Assembly (NCBI RefSeq): GCF_013294025.1
Contig: NZ_JABSNL010000008.1
Location: 1 to 64,000 of the forward strand
DNA: 64,000 bases
Origin: Flavobacterium aeripolare
Lineage (GTDB): Bacteria; Bacteroidota; Bacteroidia; Flavobacteriales; Flavobacteriaceae
Direction: 5' to 3'
Position 1 is the first letter of the stretch; each line of letters begins with the position of its first letter. A program made the position numbers and the translations under genes. Positions 1 through 5,723 of this stretch are shown here, piece by piece. The notes beneath the pieces were generated by a model, which worked only from the letters and a program-made list of their open reading frames with translations, was not told the DNA's origin and ran no database searches.

Positions 1-137
1 AACTTCTCTTCTAAACTCCATTTCTTGTATTTCATATCTCAAATGTACTATTTGAAATTTAGAATATCACTCTGAACTTATAAGGGGCTAAAATAGAAAG
101 CAACTCAGTCATACACAAACATTGGAAATTTTTAAAA

Positions 138-422
138 ATGTTTTTAGGCACATATCTTGGGAAAGTTGAAAGCCCTTATACTTACATTAAGAATACATAT
201 GTTTTGAGAAATGTTCTTGTTCATCAAGATTCAGTGGCTAGGAAAGAACAATTCAATAAAATTAATGGACTAAAAAACATCGAACTTTTCAATTTTGACG
301 AAAAAAGTTATTAGGTGCTACAAATTGAAGACAATTTCGTAGATGATTTGACAAATCGAATTGAAATGTTTTTCATAGAAACTTTTAAAGCTTTACAACT
401 GAAAACAAATTCGATTGTATAA
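138..422 (+). pseudogene. HEPN-like protein fragment interrupted by an in-frame TAG
   Basis: An open frame from ATG 138 encodes 58 residues, stops at TAG 312-314, and continues in the same frame for 35 more residues to TAA 420-422. The first part contains RNVLVH, which fits the R-x4-H motif of HEPN-fold RNases and their relatives. The part after the stop (LQIEDNFVDDLTNRIE...) has ordinary protein composition, so the TAG looks like a nonsense mutation in a once continuous gene. The frame is open back to about position 84 without a better start, so the N-terminal part of the family is missing. HEPN proteins are common in toxin-antitoxin and defence systems, but no partner gene is visible. The family call rests on one short motif and is tentative. 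Confidence 0.4.
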
Positions 423-430
423 AAAACATC

Positions 431-560
431 GCTTAAGTGCGGTTTGCATAAATGGTGAAGTATGTTGTAAATTCACATTTATCATTCGCAAGAAATTTAT
501 CTTAGCCGAAAGTAATCGGTTATGCAGTTTCATACTTTTGCAAGCCGCGATACGTTGGTG
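431..560 (+). repeat. attC-like 130 bp spacer with imperfect inverted repeat
   Basis: The spacer begins 8 bp after the HEPN-fragment stop. GCGGTTTGCA (439-448) pairs with TGCAAGCCGC (539-548) at 9 of 10 positions. GAAGTATG (457-464) pairs with CATACTTT (531-538) at 7 of 8. The ends, GCTTAAG (431-437) and GTTGGTG (554-560), resemble degenerate integron core sites (RYYYAAC and GTTRRRY). The size and the position directly after a stop codon suit an attC recombination site, but the cores are imperfect and no integrase is present. This is an inference. Confidence 0.35.
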
Positions 561-588
561 GCTATGTTTCCTCAGAAAACAGAAAAAT

Positions 589-1461
589 ATGAACAAATTT
601 ATAACAGTTTTACTTTTTACATTTTATTCAACTTTTGTAATTGGACAAAATGTTGCAACGAAAAAAAAAGAAATATCTAAACCATTTGAACTTGGAGAAA
701 TTATTGAACTTCAATCAGAAGTTTTAAACGAAAAACGAACTTTAAATATTTATCTGCCAGAAGGCTACAATTCAAAAGACAGTATAAAATATCCAGTTAT
801 TTATTTGCTTGACGGTTCTGCAGACGAAGATTTTATACATATTGTTGGACTTGTTCAATACAACAGTTTTGAATGGATAAACCTAGTGCCGAAATCTATT
901 GTGGTTGGAATTGCAACGGTTGACAGACGAAGAGATTTTACATTTCCGACAACTATTGAAGCCGATAAAAAAACATTTCCTACGTCAGGACAGTCCGATA
1001 AATTTATTTCATTTTTAGAAACTGAATTACAGCCTTTCATTGAAACGAAATACAAAACAGCTCAATCTAAAACTATAATTGGACAATCATTTGGCGGACT
1101 TTTAGAAACAGAAATTCTGCTGAAAAAGCCAACACTTTTTACAAAATATATTATAATTAGTCCGAGCTTGTGGTGGGACAACGGCTCATTATTAAATCAG
1201 AATGCTGAAATATTAAACGAAACTTTTAAGCAAAAAACTGAAATTTATATTGGCGTTGGAAAAGAAGGATTAACACCGACAGAACTACCAAGAGTAATGG
1301 AAGTGGATGCCAATTTATTAGCAGACAAAATAAAAGCGACAAAAAGCAAATCTGTGAAAGTGTTATTTGACTATTTACCGCAAGAAGACCATGCGACAAT
1401 TATGCATCAAGCAGTTTTAAACGCATTTAAACAATTGAATTTGACTACTAAACACGAATAA
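589..1461 (+). CDS. Secreted alpha/beta-hydrolase, esterase D / IroE-like
   Basis: A 290-residue protein of the putative-esterase family (PF00756). Residues 1-19 form a signal peptide ending near VIGQ, so it is probably periplasmic. The nucleophile elbow GQSFGG places the serine at residue 167, and the C-terminal DHAT supplies a likely catalytic His268. YPVIYLLDGS (68-77) and SPSLWW (191-196) are typical family blocks. The frame is open further upstream to 415, but that part translates the inverted-repeat spacer, so ATG 589 just before the signal peptide is chosen. A strong terminator follows at 1516. Relatives hydrolyse siderophore esters, S-formylglutathione or acyl esters, and the substrate here cannot be named. 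The surrounding array of unrelated genes suggests acquisition by transfer. Confidence 0.8.
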   Translation: MNKFITVLLFTFYSTFVIGQNVATKKKEISKPFELGEIIELQSEVLNEKRTLNIYLPEGYNSKDSIKYPVIYLLDGSADEDFIHIVGLVQYNSFEWINLVPKSIVVGIATVDRRRDFTFPTTIEADKKTFPTSGQSDKFISFLETELQPFIETKYKTAQSKTIIGQSFGGLLETEILLKKPTLFTKYIIISPSLWWDNGSLLNQNAEILNETFKQKTEIYIGVGKEGLTPTELPRVMEVDANLLADKIKATKSKSVKVLFDYLPQEDHATIMHQAVLNAFKQLNLTTKHE

Positions 1462-1515
1462 AAACCTACGAAGAATTTAAAGCATTCTTAGGATAAACAA
1501 ATGCAATTTCAAAAA

Positions 1516-1549
1516 CGACTAAAGTGAAATCACTTTAGTCGTTTTTTTT
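1516..1549 (+). terminator. Rho-independent terminator of the esterase gene
   Basis: A perfect 11 bp stem (CGACTAAAGTG 1516-1526 with CACTTTAGTCG 1531-1541), an AAAT loop and eight T residues. It ends the esterase transcript. Confidence 0.9.
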
Positions 1550-1560
1550 GTACTTCATTT

Positions 1561-1666
1561 GGGTGTGCCCCTACTTCCACTACGTTACAGTAGCGTCGGG
1601 CTGTACGCTGCAATCTCCCGCAAAAAAGCGGGAGAATTTACACTGCCATCCCTCATGTGGACACGT
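1561..1666 (+). repeat. Three-block hairpin repeat, copy 1
   Basis: Three blocks, GGGTGTGCC (1561-1569), TCGGGCTGTACGC (1596-1608) and GCCATCCCTCATGT (1645-1658), recur almost identically in reverse orientation at 5511-5631. Between blocks two and three lies a perfect 8 bp hairpin, TCTCCCGC (1614-1621) with GCGGGAGA (1628-1635). The first interval has the small stem CTAC/GTAG. An open frame of 76 codons crosses it but has no protein-like features. From memory, related sequences are frequent between genes of Flavobacterium genomes. Confidence 0.7.
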
Positions 1667-1744
1667 TTTCGTATCACAACGACTGCTGTAGGAAAATTTA
1701 CTAATAAAATTCAATACAAGACTTTAAAATTTGGTTTTAAATCT

Positions 1745-1752
1745 TATATTTG
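1745..1752 (+). promoter_or_regulatory. Putative -7 promoter element (TATATTTG)
   Basis: TATATTTG exactly fits the Bacteroidota TAnnTTTG -7 element. About 19 bp upstream there is only a partial TTG (TTT at 1723-1725). It would start transcription into the 66-residue gene at 1882. Confidence 0.35.
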
Positions 1753-1881
1753 TTTGAGAAACAGCTATATTCTATTACATAGCAGTTAACAAAAAAAGTT
1801 ACACTTTGTGATGGTATTGTGTAGTTTGTGGCAAGCTTAGCCATAAAATCGGATAAAAATCAATCATTAATGCTATATAAA

Positions 1882-2082
1882 ATGAATGTACACACTTTTA
1901 TTATTCCAGAAAAAAGCGAAAAATATTTAGAAGTTTTTGAATCCGTAATTAGAAAATATGGAACAAGAATTTTAAAAACATCAACAAAAGATGGAACTAT
2001 ATATGAAATAGAATTTGATTCTTCAAGTTTAATGGAAAATTGCAAAACTACTATTTCACAACAAATCCCGAACTTATATTAG
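1882..2082 (+). CDS. Small hypothetical protein, 66 residues
   Basis: A 66-residue protein starting MNVHTFIIPEKSEKYL. It has no signal peptide, no membrane segment and no recognised motif. Its charged, alternating composition suggests a small folded cytoplasmic alpha/beta protein. The frame is open to a GTG at 1828 and an ATG at 1870; ATG 1882 is preferred because the residues before it look untranslated, but 1870 is possible. It lies 28 bp before the next plus-strand gene, so the two may be co-transcribed. The function is unknown. Confidence 0.5.
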   Translation: MNVHTFIIPEKSEKYLEVFESVIRKYGTRILKTSTKDGTIYEIEFDSSSLMENCKTTISQQIPNLY

Positions 2083-2110
2083 TGGAATTAATTGTTAGAA
2101 CTTAAATAAA

Positions 2111-2728
2111 ATGATAATTGATAGCTACATTTGGAAATATGAATTAAAAAAGGAAATTAATGAGATTGTTTTTTTCTTTGACAATGCAGATTTTAACGAT
2201 GATTCTGAAATTTCACATTTACTAGATGAAAAAGCATTTATCAAATTACAAAAATTCACAATTTACACATCTATAATAATACGAAAACTTATAGAAGCTC
2301 ATAAAATATCGTTTGAACTTTTAGGAGAAAATTTTTCAATTATTTCATATCAGAAGAATCCAAATGAAAAAATAACTTATTGGAATTCATTTGAAATTGA
2401 AAAAATCTACCATTTAGATACTCCAGTAAAAGTTAATATTTCAATTAAAGATTTAGTCGATAAAATTATTCATAGTTTTCATTTTATGCCTAAATATAAT
2501 TGGCAGAAAATAGATGTTTTACTACCTGATGACGACATCGAAAACTGGACTAATGAAGGTTTTGAGGGATTCTACTTTTCTTCCGACAAATCAAAAAACA
2601 AAGATCTTTTATTTATTTCATTTGAAAAATATGTAGAAATATTAAAAAACATAAGCACTGATTTTATTATCAGGAAGACTTATGAAGGTGACAAAATAGT
2701 TCTTAATTCAAGAACAAAAGAAAAATAA
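2111..2728 (+). CDS. Hypothetical cytoplasmic protein, 205 residues
   Basis: A 205-residue protein with no signal peptide or membrane segment. The stretch KFTIYTSIIIRKLIEAHKIS (about 48-67) is strongly helical, and SFHFMP follows near 133. This arrangement recurs in uncharacterised bacterial proteins found in mobile or accessory regions, but I cannot name a domain. The start is ATG 2111. It lies 28 bp after the 66-residue gene and 8 bp before an inverted-repeat spacer at 2736, and may form a small cassette with its upstream neighbour. The function is unknown. Confidence 0.6.
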   Translation: MIIDSYIWKYELKKEINEIVFFFDNADFNDDSEISHLLDEKAFIKLQKFTIYTSIIIRKLIEAHKISFELLGENFSIISYQKNPNEKITYWNSFEIEKIYHLDTPVKVNISIKDLVDKIIHSFHFMPKYNWQKIDVLLPDDDIENWTNEGFEGFYFSSDKSKNKDLLFISFEKYVEILKNISTDFIIRKTYEGDKIVLNSRTKEK

Positions 2729-2735
2729 AGCCAGC

Positions 2736-2866
2736 CATTAACAGCTGTTTTGAGCTAGCTAAAATTTAGTGGAATTTCCGTTTCGCGTCAAGTTTATTTT
2801 AAGTTAAAAATGAAGCAATTATGATCTTCCAACCATCTCAAAGCGACAAAATCTTGCAAAATATTT
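2736..2866 (+). repeat. attC-like spacer between two accessory genes
   Basis: It begins 8 bp after the stop of the 205-residue gene with CATTAAC, close to the RYYYAAC core. AGCTGTTTTGAGCT (2743-2756) pairs imperfectly with AGCGACAAAATCTTGC (2842-2857). The right core is not recognisable (AT-rich at 2860-2870). Size and placement match the elements at 431 and 3348. An attC-like origin is inferred. Confidence 0.3.
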
Positions 2867-2885
2867 TAAAAACAAACCAACATAG

Positions 2886-3353
2886 ATGAAAGGTGATTTA
2901 ATCAGATTTAAGACAGCTCAAGATACTTGCTTCACTCAAGTATTAGCAGAAATGAAAAATGGTAAAAAAGTGAACCATTGGATGTGGTTTGTTTTTCCAC
3001 AAATTTCAGGTTTAGGCAAATCTAGTATTGCAAAAAAATATGAGATTGTGAACATTGAAGAAGCCGAAAACTATTTGAAGGACGAATTACTATCAAAAAG
3101 ATTAATTGAATTAACAAAGATTTTAGCTTATGATATTGATGGAAAAACAGCGGAGGAAATATTTGGGTTTCCAGACTACCTCAAATTTCATTCTTCAATG
3201 ACACTTTTTTATTCCGTAGTACAATCAAATAAACAATTTGAGAATAATAGCGACTTGATTTGCTTCGAAGATACTCTTAAAAAATACTATGATGGAAAGC
3301 TAGACAAGGTTACTTTAAGAATCTTAAAGATTAATGAAAATTCAATAACCTAA
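2886..3353 (+). CDS. DUF1810 family protein
   Basis: A 155-residue protein matching the whole DUF1810 family. The hallmark HWMWFVFPQ (31-39) is followed by GLGKSSIAKKYEI, EAENYL, IFGFPDYLKFHSSMTLF (about 94-110) and a C-terminal YYDGKLDKVTLRIL. Members are small cytoplasmic proteins without an established biochemical role, often carried in accessory regions and integron cassettes. The start is ATG 2886 with no signal peptide. The gene sits alone between two inverted-repeat spacers, and its stop codon overlaps the start of the second one at 3348, the typical layout of a one-gene cassette. The family assignment is firm and the function is unknown. Confidence 0.88.
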   Translation: MKGDLIRFKTAQDTCFTQVLAEMKNGKKVNHWMWFVFPQISGLGKSSIAKKYEIVNIEEAENYLKDELLSKRLIELTKILAYDIDGKTAEEIFGFPDYLKFHSSMTLFYSVVQSNKQFENNSDLICFEDTLKKYYDGKLDKVTLRILKINENSIT

Positions 3354-3477
3354 CGTAACAATCGAAATATTTTATCATTACTGCATAAGAAAAAAAGCAA
3401 TAGGTATTTCAACACGTTGAAAGCTGCAATTTTAAGTCTTTAGTACATGAAGAAAATTATAAGCAATAACGCTAGAT
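3348..3477 (+). repeat. attC-like 130 bp spacer, best-preserved copy
   Basis: The left end ACCTAAC (3348-3354) exactly fits the integron core RYYYAAC and overlaps the DUF1810 stop codon. The right end GCTAGAT (3471-3477) differs from GTTRRRY by one base. CTAACGT (3350-3356) pairs with ACGCTAG (3469-3475) at 6 of 7. ATTACTGCATAA (3377-3388) pairs with TTATAAGCAAT (3457-3467) with gaps. The total length is 130 bp, in the attC range. No integrase is nearby. Confidence 0.4.
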
Positions 3478-3561
3478 AATTAAAAAAGAACTCGTTTTGC
3501 AATATCAAATAAGCTAAAAACTAGATAAAGAGGACATAGTTCTAATAAATATAAACATTTT

Positions 3562-4044
3562 ATGAATAAAATTATTCTACTTCTTGTTTTTGTATTACTT
3601 TTAAGTTGTTGCACTGTAGAGAAAAACTATACTGAAAACGGCACATTAGAATCCAAAGGAAAAATTTCGAACGGATTAAAAAATGGACAATGGAAATATT
3701 ATCATGAAAATGGACAAGTACATCAATACGGTGCATTTAAAAACGGAAAACAAGACGGCGAATGGCATTTTATATATCCTAATGGTGTGCAACAAGGAAT
3801 TGGGACCTTAGACGAAGGTAAAAGAATTGGAGTATGGAAATGGTACTTTGAAAATGGTCAACTACAAACCGAAAGAAGATGGAATAATGGTAAACTGATT
3901 GATATAATGAGTTGTTATGACGGTAAGGGAAATGTTTTAAATAAAGGCACACTCGTCAACGGAACTGGCACTATGCTTCTATATGATAAGGATGGAAAAT
4001 TGCTGGAGAGCATCGTCTACAAAGATGGAGAAAGCATTAAATAA
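3562..4044 (+). CDS. MORN-repeat lipoprotein (YwqK-like)
   Basis: A 160-residue protein. An N-terminal hydrophobic segment ends in the lipobox LLSC (Cys16), so it is likely a lipoprotein. The rest is built of MORN_2-type repeats of about 23 residues: NGQWKYYHENGQ, DGEWHFIYPNG, GVWKWYFENGQ, and a more divergent last pair. Proteins of this type are often labelled YwqK-family antitoxin, but here the lipobox and the lack of a toxin neighbour argue for an envelope or surface role. It is followed 6 bp later by two small membrane genes that could be co-transcribed. The fold call is firm and the function is not. Confidence 0.75.
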   Translation: MNKIILLLVFVLLLSCCTVEKNYTENGTLESKGKISNGLKNGQWKYYHENGQVHQYGAFKNGKQDGEWHFIYPNGVQQGIGTLDEGKRIGVWKWYFENGQLQTERRWNNGKLIDIMSCYDGKGNVLNKGTLVNGTGTMLLYDKDGKLLESIVYKDGESIK

Positions 4045-4050
4045 ATTAAT

Positions 4051-4227
4051 ATGAAAGCAAAAAAAGTACAAATAATCACTGATATTCTATGGATCATTAT
4101 CGGAATCTTCTCTGGAATTGCGTATTACAATCAAAAAGACTTTGTAGCTGCTGGAGTATTCTTAGCTGTGGCATTGTTTTTTATAGTCAAAATAATAATT
4201 AGATTTAGAAAACATGAAAAGAATTAA
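4051..4227 (+). CDS. Small two-helix membrane protein, 58 residues
   Basis: ATG 4051 opens a 58-residue frame. Residues 8-25 (IITDILWIIIGIFSGIAY) and 32-49 (VAAGVFLAVALFFIVKII) form two hydrophobic helices joined by a short polar NQKD turn, with a basic C-terminal tail. It starts 6 bp after the MORN lipoprotein and its last 14 bp overlap the start of the next gene, which argues for translational coupling and a real gene despite its size. No family was recognised. The coupling suggests it works with the 134-residue protein downstream. Confidence 0.6.
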   Translation: MKAKKVQIITDILWIIIGIFSGIAYYNQKDFVAAGVFLAVALFFIVKIIIRFRKHEKN

Positions 4228-4618
4228 ATTCGACAATTTAGCAAATAACTGGATCTTAATTAGCCTTATGGTAGTAAGTATCATATGTTTAATCTTTGGC
4301 ACTTTTGAAATAATTGAATTTGCCAACCCTAAAATCAATAAGTGGCTTAGATTTATAGGATTTTTATCGCAAGCTTTATTCTTTTCGCGAATGTTCTGGT
4401 TTAGAAACTATGTGCAATGGAATAAAAAAGGCGCAATGATACGCATCAAGTCTTTCTGGGGAGAAAATATAAAATTTGACGAATTAAGTCATGCAACATT
4501 AGAGCAAAAAAATTTAAAAATCTTTAATGGCGATGCTTTGCGATACGAGTTTGATTTAAGTGATTTTGAAAGAGCAGATGCTGAGAAACTCAACAACCTT
4601 ATCAATCGAAATTGTTAA
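4214..4618 (+). CDS. Membrane protein with PH-like cytoplasmic tail
   Basis: A 134-residue protein with two membrane helices at about 13-34 (WILISLMVVSIICLIFGTF) and 44-62 (RFIGFLSQALFFSRMFW). A roughly 65-residue soluble part follows (KGAMIRIKSFWGENIKFDELSHATLEQKNLKIF...). The two-helix anchor followed by beta-strands with the pattern I-K-x-F-x-W resembles bacterial PH-like (bPH) domain proteins; this is inferred from layout, not from a clear motif. The start overlaps the preceding 58-residue gene by 14 bp, so the pair is probably translated together. The function is unknown. Confidence 0.6.
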   Translation: MKRIKFDNLANNWILISLMVVSIICLIFGTFEIIEFANPKINKWLRFIGFLSQALFFSRMFWFRNYVQWNKKGAMIRIKSFWGENIKFDELSHATLEQKNLKIFNGDALRYEFDLSDFERADAEKLNNLINRNC

Positions 4619-4899
4619 ATTAAAAACCGTAAGAAATTATTTTACAGCTCTTTTTCTTTTAAAAATTCAATTCCTTTTTACTATTCATAGCGCAGCGCAA
4701 TTTTTTCAATTTGCGGGCTAATTCGACTCGCTTACTGGATAATGTTTCGATAATTTCATTTTAAAATTAGGATTGATTACCTTTAATAAATTCAGAAAAC
4801 GTCAAAGTAGTGATAGCTTATATCGCTATTGACAGCTTTTGTTTAAATTAATCCTCTTTATTCACTTTGACTTTAGAGACTTAAAAATAATTTGTAATC

Positions 4900-5478
4900 A
4901 TGAGCTATTTTAAAATACCAACACCTTCAAATACACTTTCAAATATACTCTCAAAAACACTTTTAACTGGCTTTTGTTTCATGATATACTCGGTAAGTTG
5001 TTTTGCTCAGGAAGGTTATCCTGAACCTGAAAAAACCACTAACCGCTTGTTCTACATCCAGCACAGTAAAAACCACAATACCTATGTGTATGACGCCAAC
5101 ATCAGTAATGGCGTATTAAACGCTAGCGAGCCAGTTAATGAATATGAAATTGTTTACACTGATAAAGGCCAAAAAAGACCTTTGTCAGTACTACAAAGGA
5201 GAATGGCATACGGAATCATTGTTTTGGATTCTCATCCAGACAAATATAAACTGCGTCTCGCAGCCTCTGATAAGATTTCTTTTTACTTAAAGCAAACTCC
5301 AAAACATGGTTCTAGAGTATATATCACCGTCAATAATAGAAAAATGCTTTTAGGCAAGATGTTTGTGCAACTTACAACTGGCTTTCTAGGTTTGCGCCCT
5401 AAAGCAGATTTTGTTCTACTTTACGGGAGCGATTTTACGACGGGAACAGCTGTGGTTGAAAAAATCGAAATCGATTAA
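4900..5478 (+). CDS. DUF4833 domain secreted protein
   Basis: A 192-residue protein with an N-terminal secretion signal (hydrophobic core about 21-35, cleavage after CFAQ) and a single DUF4833-like domain of about 150 residues. The domain is recognisable by NRLFYIQHSKNHNTYVYDAN (47-66), the LNASEPVNEYEI segment and a C-terminal beta-rich VYITVNNRKMLLGKMFV. Members are predicted periplasmic or outer-membrane-associated proteins of Bacteroidota without a known activity. The gene stands alone, with a 281 bp spacer upstream and the second hairpin repeat 32 bp after its stop. It marks the end of the accessory block. Confidence 0.75.
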   Translation: MSYFKIPTPSNTLSNILSKTLLTGFCFMIYSVSCFAQEGYPEPEKTTNRLFYIQHSKNHNTYVYDANISNGVLNASEPVNEYEIVYTDKGQKRPLSVLQRRMAYGIIVLDSHPDKYKLRLAASDKISFYLKQTPKHGSRVYITVNNRKMLLGKMFVQLTTGFLGLRPKADFVLLYGSDFTTGTAVVEKIEID

Positions 5479-5510
5479 ATAGTATAATGTACTGTATCAA
5501 TAGTCATCTC

Positions 5511-5631
5511 GAGTATGCGTGAGGGATAGCAGCTAGCTACCGAAGTAGCGCGTATAGCCCGACAGCAATGAAGCAAGGGGATAAATAGCTGCAAACTACG
5601 ATAATCCCCTTGCTTCATTGCTGGCACGCCC
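5511..5631 (-). repeat. Three-block hairpin repeat, copy 2 (inverted)
   Basis: On the minus strand the blocks read GGGCGTGCC (5631-5623), TCGGGCTATACGC (5562-5550) and GCTATCCCTCACGC (5530-5517), matching copy 1 at 1561. Between the first two lies a perfect 19 bp inverted repeat (5564-5582 with 5604-5622) around a 21-nt loop, which is absent from copy 1. The conserved blocks therefore frame variable hairpin inserts. Confidence 0.75.
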
Positions 5632-5671
5632 AAAATTTAATTTTCTTTATCTAAAAATTATAGGCCATAAA

Positions 5672-5695
5672 AAAACCACTCCGAGAAGTGGTTTT
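5672..5695 (-). terminator. Terminator of the GT2 glycosyltransferase gene
   Basis: AAAACCACT (5672-5680) and AGTGGTTTT (5687-5695) form a 9 bp stem with a 6-nt loop. The run of A on the plus strand before it gives the T tract for the minus-strand gene that ends at 5724. Confidence 0.8.
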
Positions 5696-5723
5696 AATTA
5701 AACTATTTTTGGTTTAGCGGCTT

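Larger units (their letters stand above)
1462..1881. other. Gene-free spacer with terminator, repeat and promoter
   Basis: These 420 bases hold the esterase terminator (1516-1549), the hairpin repeat (1561-1666) and a -7 promoter motif (1745-1752). The last stretch, 1790-1881, is a leader of unclear role that includes the small inverted repeat TGGC...GCCA (1828-1843). No gene is supported. Confidence 0.7.

Noticed and set aside
415..588. N-terminal extension of the esterase gene
   Set aside because: The extra 58 residues are encoded by an inverted-repeat spacer, and a normal signal peptide starts at ATG 589.
1559..1789. 76-codon plus-strand open frame
   Set aside because: It translates the hairpin repeat at 1561-1666 and the following promoter region; composition is not protein-like and no start context supports it.
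1..5640. Genomic island with its own recombinase
   Set aside because: The block has accessory genes and unusual spacers, but no integrase, transposase or flanking tRNA is visible, so its limits cannot be defined.
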